6,761 nucleotides of DNA, taken from contig DAHUYY010000106.1 in the NCBI GenBank assembly GCA_027306845.1, positions 1-6,761 on the forward strand, read 5' to 3'. Below are positions 1 through 5,719 of the stretch, piece by piece. Made by a program: the position numbers and the translations under genes. This DNA is from Vulcanimicrobiota bacterium. GTDB taxonomy: Bacteria; Vulcanimicrobiota; Vulcanimicrobiia; Vulcanimicrobiales; Vulcanimicrobiaceae. The notes under the pieces were generated by a model. It saw only the letters and a program-made list of their open reading frames with translations, made no database searches and was not told the origin of the DNA. Every line of letters starts with the position of its first letter. Position 1 is the first letter of the stretch.

Positions 1-138
1 GCGGACGCGAAGCCCGGAGCGAGCGATCGCTTCGGCGTGCTCGCCGCGCGCGAGGATCGCTACATCGAGGCCGCTGCGGGCAAGCGCCGAGGCGAGAAAG
101 CCCCCGATGCCGCCGGCCCCGATAACGACTACGCGCAT
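1..138 (-). CDS. 2-dehydropantoate 2-reductase (ketopantoate reductase, ApbA/PanE family), N-terminal fragment
   Basis: Only the first 46 codons are present; the gene continues past the left edge. The protein opens MRVVVIGAGGIGG, a beta strand followed by the GxGxxG dinucleotide-binding loop at residues 7-12. It continues with LARSGLDVAILARG, where the second strand ends in an Arg typical of NADPH-using ketopantoate reductases, and then HAEAIARSGLRV, the usual 'HA.AI...GL.V' of this family. Family members reduce 2-dehydropantoate to pantoate with NADPH in cytoplasmic pantothenate and CoA synthesis, but the family also has paralogues of unknown substrate. The catalytic Lys and Glu lie outside the window, so panE itself cannot be confirmed. 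The ATG at 138 is 13 bases after the 3' end of tRNA-Cys, with no recognisable Shine-Dalgarno between them, so co-transcription with the tRNAs is likely. Confidence 0.85.
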   Translation of the reverse strand, partial: MRVVVIGAGGIGGFLASALARSGLDVAILARGEHAEAIARSGLRVR

Positions 139-151
139 CGAGAGCGAGCTA

Positions 152-226
152 TGGAGGCGACGGGCAGATTCGAACTGCCGAATGGGGCTTTTGCAGAGCC
201 CTGCCTTACCACTTGGCTACGTCGCC
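152..226 (-). tRNA. tRNA-Cys (anticodon GCA)
   Basis: The minus strand folds into a full cloverleaf. The acceptor stem is GGCGACG/CGTCGCC with seven perfect pairs. The D arm contains AGTGGTAA. The anticodon stem is GGGCT/AGCCC with loop CTGCAAA, giving anticodon GCA. The T arm is GGCAG-TTCGAAT-CTGCC. The discriminator is U73, the expected identity base for tRNA-Cys, and the 3' CCA is encoded at 152-154. It lies four bases downstream of tRNA-Gly on the same strand. Confidence 0.97.
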
Positions 227-230
227 GGAT

Positions 231-304
231 TGGAGCGGGTAGTGGGAATCGAACCCACGCATCAACCTTGGGAAGGTCGCAGGCTACCATTACATCATAC
301 CCGC
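231..304 (-). tRNA. tRNA-Gly (anticodon CCC)
   Basis: The minus-strand cloverleaf has acceptor stem GCGGGTA/TACCCGC, anticodon stem CGACC/GGTTG (with one G-T pair) and loop TTCCCAA, giving anticodon CCC. The T arm is GTGGG-TTCGATT-CCCAC. The discriminator is U73 as in other bacterial tRNA-Gly, and CCA is encoded at 231-233. The D stem is weak: ATGT pairs against GCCT, leaving a T11/C24 mismatch, and position 10 is A rather than the usual G. It is the first gene of a Gly-Cys pair that probably continues into the ketopantoate reductase gene. Confidence 0.95.
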
Positions 305-408
305 ACGTACACGGCGCGCGATGTTCTGTGCTGCCTCCCACGCGTCCTATCAACGCCGGCTCGAAGAAATTGGTTGCCGCGTCATCGAGGAGGGGCTCCT
401 CCGTTCCA

Positions 409-415
409 GAAAGGG
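409..415 (+). promoter_or_regulatory. Ribosome binding site for the DUF4239 gene
   Basis: GAAAGGG lies seven bases before the GTG at 423. This is good spacing and supports that GTG over the in-frame ATG at 321. Confidence 0.5.
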
Positions 416-422
416 CGCCTTC

Positions 423-1202
423 GTGGACTGGATCTACACTTTTCCGACCTGGGCCTTTGCTATCGCGGCGATCTCGGTTGCATGCTATCTCGCCGCACTT
501 GGGCTCTCGATCTTTCAGCGGCGCGCCGCGTGGGGGAGCATCACTCACAACGACGTCGCCGGGCCGATCGTCGCGACGATCGGAACGATCCTCGCCGTCA
601 TCCTCTCGTTCATGGTCGTCACCGTGTGGCAAGAGTTCGACCAGGCCGCAGCAACGGTGCAGGGCGAAGCCGCAGCGCTCGGAGATCTCTATCACCTCTG
701 CGAGACGCTCCCAAAGAGTTTTTCCACCCCGCTAAGATCGGAGATCGTGCTCTACGTGCGCGCGGTTGTCGGCCGCGAATGGCCGGCGATGCAGCATGGA
801 TCGTTTAGTAGATTAGCACGCGATCGCGCGCATGCGATTATGGAGCACGTTGCGGGGTTTCATCCGGCCGATGCTCGCCAAGCCGCGCTACTCGCCTCGA
901 TGCTCGACCTGACGAATCGCTTTGTCGACCGGCGGCGTACCCGGCTTTTCGACAATCAAGAGAGCATTCCAATGGTTCTCTGGGGCATGATGCTCTTCAT
1001 TTCCTTTGTAACGGTCGGCGGCACCTACCTTTTTCGCGTGCAAAACAAGGCCGCACACTATCTGATGACGATGCTTTTAGCGGCAACCATCGTCGCGACG
1101 ATGGTCGTCATCGCCGAGCTCGATTTGCCGTTCCGTGGCGATATTCATATCAGTCCGGCGGCGTTCGTCCGCACGCGCCTCGTTTCAAACTCACAACTGT
1201 AA
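423..1202 (+). CDS. DUF4239 (bestrophin-like) integral membrane protein
   Basis: With the GTG start at 423 the product is 259 residues, the usual size for this family. It has four hydrophobic segments at about residues 8-30, 46-69, 183-203 and 211-231. The signature follows DUF4239: HNDVAGPIVATIGTILAV leading into the second helix, then VWQEFDQAA and EAAALGDLY on the soluble side, then LTNRFVDRRRTRL before the third helix, and a C-terminal LDLPFRGDIHISPAAF. Pfam links the family to bestrophin-type channels, but its function is unproven. The central soluble segment of about 110 residues is probably cytoplasmic. The in-frame ATG at 321 would add 34 non-hydrophobic residues and place the start 17 bases from the divergent tRNA-Gly, in the space its promoter needs, so I prefer 423. 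The gene is monocistronic and converges on the next gene. Confidence 0.8.
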   Translation: MDWIYTFPTWAFAIAAISVACYLAALGLSIFQRRAAWGSITHNDVAGPIVATIGTILAVILSFMVVTVWQEFDQAAATVQGEAAALGDLYHLCETLPKSFSTPLRSEIVLYVRAVVGREWPAMQHGSFSRLARDRAHAIMEHVAGFHPADARQAALLASMLDLTNRFVDRRRTRLFDNQESIPMVLWGMMLFISFVTVGGTYLFRVQNKAAHYLMTMLLAATIVATMVVIAELDLPFRGDIHISPAAFVRTRLVSNSQL

Positions 1203-1238
1203 TTCGTAGCCGTCGATGACGCCGGCCTCGAGGGCTCG

Positions 1239-1952
1239 CTAAATGACGTTGATCGCCCGCGAAACGACGAGCGCAATCGTGACGAACGAGATCGACGCTT
1301 CGACCAGCATCAACATTTTCGCCGCCCGCGTGATCGGCATGGTGTCGGTCGGGCTAAATGCAAGCGCGTTCGTGAACGCAACGTAGAGATAATCGAGAAA
1401 AAGCGGTTTCCACTGAGGGTCGACGCAGCGGACGCGACGCGGATCGACCATCATCTGCGGGAAGAGAAAACTCGCAAGAAGATCGGCCGATGCATTCCGT
1501 GCTTGGCTGCGTTGCCAAGGGCCACCCCCGTCGACCTCCCAGAACCAAAGCGCGTAGACCAGGACGTTCGTCGTCCAAATTTGTGCGCCCGAGAGCAGCA
1601 GTCGTTGGCCGGTGATGCCGGCGGCGCCCTTTGCGTGATGCGAAAACGCATCGACCAAGAGCAACAGCACCGATAACACATTGAAGAAATTCAACGAGAC
1701 GATCGACACGATCGAAGCGACGCGATGGAGCCGCGTTTCGTCATCGCGATCGGGAGCGAAGACCGAGAGCGGCACCAAGACCGCGAGCACGACGATGGGA
1801 GCGAACCAGGCCGGGCCGAAGACCAAGCGTTGCGGCAAGAGGACGTAGAGAACCAGCGCCCCGATCGCCGCGAGGGAGGCGTGCCAGCGCGGCTCCTCGA
1901 TCGCCTCGGCGTGCGGTCGATTGTTTCGTGGATCGACGTTCGGTTGCTCCAT
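1239..1952 (-). CDS. Uncharacterised multi-span membrane protein with channel-pore-like C-terminus
   Basis: The ATG at 1952 gives 237 residues. A hydrophilic N-terminus of about 26 residues (MEQPNVDPRNNRPHAEAIEE) is followed by hydrophobic segments near 27-45, 48-66, 80-101 and 118-138. After a charged stretch (FLFPQMMVDPRRVRC) come a re-entrant-like segment at 186-206 (LDYLYVAFTNALAFSPTDTM) and a last helix at 209-233. The order aromatic helix, short polar turn, helix recalls the two-TM/P-loop layout of potassium channels, with AFSPTDT where channels have a GYGD-type filter. The filter itself is absent, so an ion-channel role is inference. I do not recognise a named family with confidence. 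An open frame extends upstream to 2087, but those 45 residues lack a Shine-Dalgarno and would overlap the start of the divergent hydrolase gene. Confidence 0.7.
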   Translation of the reverse strand: MEQPNVDPRNNRPHAEAIEEPRWHASLAAIGALVLYVLLPQRLVFGPAWFAPIVVLAVLVPLSVFAPDRDDETRLHRVASIVSIVSLNFFNVLSVLLLLVDAFSHHAKGAAGITGQRLLLSGAQIWTTNVLVYALWFWEVDGGGPWQRSQARNASADLLASFLFPQMMVDPRRVRCVDPQWKPLFLDYLYVAFTNALAFSPTDTMPITRAAKMLMLVEASISFVTIALVVSRAINVI

Positions 1953-2073
1953 CGATGCGGGGGATTCAAAGGCGCGCGGTAAAACCCCGCCGCACTGCAA
2001 CTTCGTCGCGCACCATGCGGGTTCGAGGTACGCGCTTGCCGACGCGAGCGCCCCTTGAAAACGCTTGACTTCG

Positions 2074-2079
2074 AAAGGA
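2074..2079 (+). promoter_or_regulatory. Ribosome binding site for the dienelactone hydrolase gene
   Basis: AAAGGA ends six bases before the ATG at 2086. It selects this codon over the in-frame TTG at 2065, which would add seven residues, and the ATG at 2095. Confidence 0.55.
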
Positions 2080-2085
2080 TCGAAC

Positions 2086-2760
2086 ATGGGATCGATGATT
2101 GAATTTACACGCCCCGACGGTGCGAAGGCGCCCGGTTACCTTGCCGAGCCGGCCGATCCGAAGAACGCTCCCGGAGTCGTCATGCTCGAAGAGTGGTGGG
2201 GGGTGAACGACCAGATTATCGAGACCGCAGAACGCATGGCCGCCGCCGGATTTCGCGTGCTGATCCCCGATCTCTATCGTGGGCGCGTCGCGGCAACCGG
2301 AGATGAAGCGAACCACCTCATGCAAGGGCTCGATTTTACCGACGCGGCGATGCAAGACGCACGCGGCGCGGCGCAGTATCTCGCCGCCAACGGGAAAAAG
2401 GTCGGTGCGATCGGTTTTTGCATGGGAGGGGCCTTAACGCTGCTCTGCGCCATGCATCTGCCGGAATTCTCCGCGGCGATCCCGTTCTACGGGTTTCCGC
2501 CCGAAGAGGCAGGCGACCCCGGCACTATTACGATTCCGCTCCAAGGGCACTGGGCGCTGAACGACGAGTTCTTTCCGATCGCGCGCGTCAATGCGATCGA
2601 AGCGCGCCTGCGCGAGAAGCACGTTCCTTACGAATTCCACCGCTACGATGCCGGACATGCCTTTTCCAATCCCGGAGGCATCGGCAATTTTAACGAAGCG
2701 GCAGCGAAGCTCGCTTGGGATCGCAGCATCGAATTCTTCCACCGCACGCTCGCCGGGTAA
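2086..2760 (+). CDS. Dienelactone hydrolase family alpha/beta hydrolase
   Basis: The product is 224 residues, close to the classical dienelactone hydrolase length of about 235. All catalytic-triad positions are visible. Cys112 is in GFCMGG, the nucleophile elbow with Cys rather than Ser. Asp160 is in HWALNDEFFP. His191 is in YDAGHAFSNP. Glu36 in EEWWG matches the conserved Glu that primes the cysteine in characterised members, and Tyr64-Arg65 in PDLYRG occupy the usual substrate-carboxylate region. No signal peptide is present, so it is cytoplasmic. Family members hydrolyse cyclic lactones such as dienelactone in chlorocatechol breakdown, but many are general esterases. No aromatic-degradation genes lie nearby, so the true substrate is unknown. 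The C-terminus closely matches the partial gene at the right edge of the window. Confidence 0.92.
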   Translation: MGSMIEFTRPDGAKAPGYLAEPADPKNAPGVVMLEEWWGVNDQIIETAERMAAAGFRVLIPDLYRGRVAATGDEANHLMQGLDFTDAAMQDARGAAQYLAANGKKVGAIGFCMGGALTLLCAMHLPEFSAAIPFYGFPPEEAGDPGTITIPLQGHWALNDEFFPIARVNAIEARLREKHVPYEFHRYDAGHAFSNPGGIGNFNEAAAKLAWDRSIEFFHRTLAG

Positions 2761-2791
2761 CGACCGCGGAGGATGCTCGCGCTAGCGGTCG
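2761..2791. terminator. Inverted repeat between convergent genes, possible bidirectional terminator
   Basis: CGACCGC at 2761-2767 and GCGGTCG at 2785-2791 form a perfect 7-bp stem around a 17-base loop. The repeat fills most of the 34-base gap between the ends of the hydrolase and binding-protein genes. There is no T-run on either side, so a rho-independent mechanism is uncertain. Confidence 0.35.
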
Positions 2792-2794
2792 GAG

Positions 2795-3631
2795 TTAGTG
2801 TTGGTAGAGCTTCCCGGCGTTGACCGGAATCGAACGTAACGCACCGGCCTGTAGGTGCCATTTTTTCAGCAGCCGGTCGTAGGTCCCATCGGCGACCATG
2901 GCGCGTAATGCTCCGACGATAGCCGTTCGCAAGGCGAGATTTCCTTTGCGGACGGCTATTCCGTAGGGAATCTGGTTAAACGGACGGCCCGCAACAACGA
3001 GTTTGCCGCCGCCAACCGTACGCGCCAAATAGCTCACGATCGGGAAATCGGCAATGTGAATGGCGACGCGCCCGGCGAGCAACGCTTGTGCCCCCTGCTC
3101 GTCCCCCGCGACCGATACGACGTGAATGGCGCCGAGCCCTAACGCGCGACAGCGCGCCGATTGCTCTTTGAGGGCGGTAAACTGAAAAGTGCCGACCTCC
3201 GCACTCGCCGTGAGGCCGCAGAAACCGGCAAGCGTGAAGACATCGTGCGGGTTTCCGGCGCGCACCATAATTGCGGTGCCCGAAAGAAAGTAATCGACGA
3301 AATCAGCGACTTTCTCGCGAACCGGCAGATCGAACATCGACGATATCGTGAGATCGACTTTTCCCGTCGCAACCGACTGCAACAACGCGCCGAACGGCAT
3401 GTTTACGAACTGGAGCGGTCGACCAAGACGCTTTGCGACCTCGCGCGCGATATCGGCATCGAAGCCATGCACGCGGCCACCCGGATGACGATAAAATTCG
3501 AGCGGCGGATGCGAAATATCGGTGCCGACCCGTAGCGGCTGGGCTGCGCGCGCAAATCCTCCAAGAGCGACGATGCACAGGGAGAGGAGCGCGATGGACG
3601 CGGCGGCCCGTCTAATCGCGATGCGCATCAT
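2795..3631 (-). CDS. Periplasmic solute-binding protein, amino-acid type (SBP_bac_3), second gene of pair
   Basis: The product is 278 residues. An Arg-rich start, a hydrophobic core at about 12-25 and a likely signal peptidase I site after FARA (residues 26-29) mark it as exported; there is no lipobox Cys. The mature part follows family 3 binding proteins: LRVGTDISHPPLEF, HGFDADIAREVAKRLG, LLQSVATGKVDLTIS, then PVREKVADFVDYF. Arg105 lies six residues before Phe111, as does the ligand-carboxylate Arg of HisJ. Asp195 (IADFP) fits the ligand-amino Asp. This suggests amino-acid-like ligands. Cys138 and Cys161 are shared with the paralogue upstream and could form a disulfide. Its ATG overlaps the upstream stop codon as TAATG, and no Shine-Dalgarno is visible, so translation is probably coupled. 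A second ATG follows immediately. No transport permease or ATPase gene is adjacent in the window. Confidence 0.88.
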   Translation of the reverse strand: MMRIAIRRAAASIALLSLCIVALGGFARAAQPLRVGTDISHPPLEFYRHPGGRVHGFDADIAREVAKRLGRPLQFVNMPFGALLQSVATGKVDLTISSMFDLPVREKVADFVDYFLSGTAIMVRAGNPHDVFTLAGFCGLTASAEVGTFQFTALKEQSARCRALGLGAIHVVSVAGDEQGAQALLAGRVAIHIADFPIVSYLARTVGGGKLVVAGRPFNQIPYGIAVRKGNLALRTAIVGALRAMVADGTYDRLLKKWHLQAGALRSIPVNAGKLYQH

Positions 3632-4473
3632 TAGTGTTGGTAGAGCGTCCCGGCATTAATCGGCGTCGAGCGTAACGCCCCTTGCCCGAGGCCCCATTTT
3701 GCGAGCAATCGATCGTACGTGCCATCGGCGATGAGCGACTGAAGCGCCGACTGGACCGTGGCGATCAGGGCGACGTTCTTCTTCGCGACCGCGATTCCAT
3801 AAGGGACGACGTCGAATTGGCGCCCGGCGACGGTATAACGTTTCCCACCGGCGAGCGTCCGCGCGAGATAAGCAACGACGGGATAATCGGTCACGTGCAC
3901 CACGCTTTTCCCGGAGAGCAGCATCGAGAGCGCCGCGTCGTCAGTCGCTCGCTGTTGCAAGCGGATCGGCGCGAGGCCGACTTCCTTGCAGGCAACCGAC
4001 TGCGCCTGCAGCGCGATCGCTTGCGATGTCGCAAATTGAACGTCTACCGGCAACCCACAGAGCGCGGCGAGTGAAAAAATATGATGGTGATTCCCCGCCG
4101 GAACGAGCATGCCGCTCCCGGCTAGAAAATAGTCGACGAAACTCACTTGACGTTCGCGTACGCGCGTATCGGAGATCGCCGAGATCGCGAGATCGATTTT
4201 TCCGTCGGCGACATCGCCGAGCAGCGAATCGAAACTCTGATTGAGAATCTGCACCGGCCGTCCGAGCCGCGCCCCAAGCGCGCGGGCGAGATCCATATCG
4301 AAACCGCGCGGCTTCCGATCCCCCTTGCTGAAGAACTCAAGCGGGGCGTACGAAATATCCGAGCCGATACGAAGGGTCGTTCCGGCGGCAGCCGCGGGAG
4401 TGCGAAGCGAAAGAAACGCCGAGGCCAGTACGCAGAGTACTGCCAGGCAGCGCGCGAGCTTCAAGTCCGTCAT
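3631..4473 (-). CDS. Periplasmic solute-binding protein, amino-acid type (SBP_bac_3), first gene of pair
   Basis: Starting at the ATG at 4473 the product is 280 residues, nearly the same length as its downstream paralogue. A signal peptide covers about residues 1-30 (hydrophobic core ARCLAVLCVLASAFL, then AAAA before GTTLRIG), with no lipobox. Family 3 landmarks are LRIGSDISYAPLEF, RGFDMDLARALGARLG, DGKIDLAIS, VRERQVSFVDYF with Arg106 as the probable carboxylate ligand, and Asp196 in VTDYP. Cys139 and Cys162 are conserved with the partner. Roughly half of the mature residues match the downstream protein, including the tail GALRS.P.NAG.LYQH, and the last 16 bases of the two genes are identical, so they arose by tandem duplication. 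A GAGG four bases before the ATG is a plausible Shine-Dalgarno. The open frame continues upstream to 4554, but that would cross the tRNA-Val terminator. Confidence 0.88.
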   Translation of the reverse strand: MTDLKLARCLAVLCVLASAFLSLRTPAAAAGTTLRIGSDISYAPLEFFSKGDRKPRGFDMDLARALGARLGRPVQILNQSFDSLLGDVADGKIDLAISAISDTRVRERQVSFVDYFLAGSGMLVPAGNHHHIFSLAALCGLPVDVQFATSQAIALQAQSVACKEVGLAPIRLQQRATDDAALSMLLSGKSVVHVTDYPVVAYLARTLAGGKRYTVAGRQFDVVPYGIAVAKKNVALIATVQSALQSLIADGTYDRLLAKWGLGQGALRSTPINAGTLYQH

Positions 4474-4544
4474 GGCGCCTCGCTTTCTTGTGCGGCCGTC
4501 AACGCCCTGCGCCCCGCCCGCCGATTCAAGCCTGGATCTCGAAT

Positions 4545-4574
4545 AAAAAAGCACCGAACGAATCGGCGCCTTTT
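4545..4574 (-). terminator. Rho-independent terminator of tRNA-Val(GAC)
   Basis: Read on the minus strand, AAAAGGCGCCGA, loop TTCGT, then TCGGTGC followed by TTTTTT. The stem has seven mainly GC pairs (one G-T pair, one bulged G), extended by A-T pairs into a six-T run. It begins 15 bases after the encoded CCA of tRNA-Val and separates it from the binding-protein operon. Confidence 0.85.
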
Positions 4575-4589
4575 AGCGTATATTCCACA

Positions 4590-4664
4590 TGGTGGGCGGT
4601 AGAAGGATTGAACTTCTGACCTCTTCCGTGTCAAGGAAGCGCTCTCCCACTGAGCTAACCGCCC
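4590..4664 (-). tRNA. tRNA-Val (anticodon GAC)
   Basis: The minus-strand cloverleaf has acceptor stem GGGCGGT/ACCGCCC with seven perfect pairs, D stem GCTC/GAGC, and anticodon stem CTTCC/GGAAG with loop TTGACAC, giving anticodon GAC. The T arm is AGAAG-TTCAATC-CTTCT. The discriminator is A73 and CCA is encoded at 4590-4592. It is a single-gene transcription unit with its own promoter and terminator. Confidence 0.97.
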
Positions 4665-4678
4665 GAAAGGCCCAACGC

Positions 4679-4707
4679 AGGATAGCAGATGCGCCGAACC
4701 TCGTCAA
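4679..4707 (-). promoter_or_regulatory. Sigma-70-type promoter of tRNA-Val(GAC)
   Basis: On the minus strand the -35 box TTGACG (4707-4702, five of six consensus bases) is followed by exactly 17 bases and the -10 box TATCCT (4684-4679, four of six). The expected start is near 4672, about eight bases before the mature tRNA. Box quality, spacing and position all agree, so this is the clearest promoter in the window and shows that this organism uses standard sigma-70-like boxes. Confidence 0.75.
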
Positions 4708-4756
4708 AGCCCCTGCGGGCGGAGCGAGCATCGTTTCTCGCGAACGTCACCGCCTG

Positions 4757-5719
4757 ATGAGTGCGTTACGCCAGCGGGTCGCCGAGGCGGCCAGACGGAT
4801 GTCGACGCTGCTCGTCGAGGACATCACCCTTGAAGCGGTCTTCGCCAGTCTCGCCGATCTCTTAGCGACCTTCGTTGAGGCGACGGAGGTCGTCGCGATA
4901 CTCCGCGAGGGGCATAGCTGGCTCCGGCTCTCCTGGACCGACGGCAAACTCCGGCGCTACGTCCTCGCTCGGCTCTCGCCCGCCGAGCCTTTAACGACCG
5001 TCGTCCGCGACGGCCTATCGCGCGAAGCGCACGAACCCGCCGCGATGGCGATGCCGCTGCGCATCGGCGATGAAGCCGTCGGCGGCTTCGCGGTGCGAAG
5101 CGGCGCCCTTCGCTCCTACGACGAGGCGGATGCTGCCGTCATCGAGAGCCTTGGGCCCTACGTCGCCGTTGCGCTGCGCCAACGAATGCTGCGCGAGCAG
5201 ATCGACCGCGAGCGATTCCGCGCCGACCACGATCCGCTGACGACGCTTCCCAACCGTGCGGCGTTTGCAGCCGCGCTCACGCACGCCCTCGGTCGCGTTC
5301 GGCGCAGCGGCGACCGACTCGCGGTGCTCTTCATCGACCTCGATGGTTTCAAGGCGATCAACGACCGGTTCGGGCACGAGGCGGGTGACGCCGTGCTTCG
5401 CAGTGCATCGCGCCGGCTTTTGCGGAGGCTCCGTGCCGGCGATAGCGTCGCGCGTCTCGGAGGCGATGAGTTCGCGACGATCCTTCGCGGAGTCGGAACC
5501 GAGGAAGACGCGCGCACGCTCGCCGAGGAGGTGCGCATCGCTCTCGAACGCCCGATGACCTGGCGTGGCAACCGACTCCGCGTCGGGGCGAGCATCGGCT
5601 GGGCGATCGCCCCGCGTGACGGCACCGAGATCGCCGCGCTGCTGCGGCGCTCCGATAATCGTATGTATCGCGATAAACGTTCGCGCCGGGAGCGCCGTAC
5701 GCGCTCGTCAGTGAAATAA
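4757..5719 (+). CDS. Diguanylate cyclase with N-terminal GAF sensor domain (GAF-GGDEF)
   Basis: The ATG at 4757 gives 320 soluble residues. Residues ~15-145 look like a divergent GAF domain (LADLLATFVEATEVVAIL, then MAMPLRIGDEAVGGFAV, ending YDEADAAVIESLGPYVAVAL). A helical linker (RQRMLREQIDRERFRADHD) leads into a full GGDEF domain at ~157-312. It has DPLTTLPNRAAF, metal-binding Asp194 in FIDLDGFKAIND, and the signature RLGGDEF at 233-239. The primary inhibitory site RxxD (Arg226-Ala-Gly-Asp229) sits exactly five residues before GGDEF, so product inhibition should be intact. It should make cyclic di-GMP from two GTP in response to an unknown GAF ligand. There is no EAL domain or membrane segment. 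The frame is open back to 4589, but that runs antisense through tRNA-Val. The start region lacks a clear Shine-Dalgarno. The gene's end overlaps the convergent thioesterase by 12 bp. Confidence 0.93.
   Translation: MSALRQRVAEAARRMSTLLVEDITLEAVFASLADLLATFVEATEVVAILREGHSWLRLSWTDGKLRRYVLARLSPAEPLTTVVRDGLSREAHEPAAMAMPLRIGDEAVGGFAVRSGALRSYDEADAAVIESLGPYVAVALRQRMLREQIDRERFRADHDPLTTLPNRAAFAAALTHALGRVRRSGDRLAVLFIDLDGFKAINDRFGHEAGDAVLRSASRRLLRRLRAGDSVARLGGDEFATILRGVGTEEDARTLAEEVRIALERPMTWRGNRLRVGASIGWAIAPRDGTEIAALLRRSDNRMYRDKRSRRERRTRSSVK

Noticed and set aside
348..353. TTGATA on the minus strand as a -35 box for the tRNA-Gly-Cys transcript
   Set aside because: At 16-19 base spacing no hexamer matches a -10 box by more than about three bases.
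389..402. Small hairpin GGAGG-GGCT-CCTCC upstream of the DUF4239 start
   Set aside because: Its AGGAGG lies about 30 bases before the start codon, too far to be the ribosome site, and a 5-bp stem is too short to claim a regulatory element.
321..422. Upstream in-frame ATG extending the DUF4239 protein by 34 residues
   Set aside because: The extension is not hydrophobic, has no Shine-Dalgarno and takes up the space needed by the divergent tRNA-Gly promoter. The GTG at 423 has GAAAGGG seven bases before it.
129..808. Several long open frames on both strands across the tRNA pair and the DUF4239 start
   Set aside because: They run through two tRNAs, are Arg/Ser/Pro-rich with no domain signature, and reflect high GC with few stops.
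1203..1238. Possible terminator between the two convergent membrane-protein genes
   Set aside because: Only short imperfect self-complementarity (CGTC-GAT-GACG, and GC-rich CTCGAG) and no T-run; too weak to call.
4498..4503. TTGACG on the minus strand as a -35 box for the binding-protein operon
   Set aside because: The region 17 bases downstream is AGGCGC, directly at the start codon; no -10 box fits.
4589..4756. Longer reading of the diguanylate cyclase starting at 4589
   Set aside because: It would be translated antisense through the complete tRNA-Val gene and its promoter, and has no family similarity in that part.
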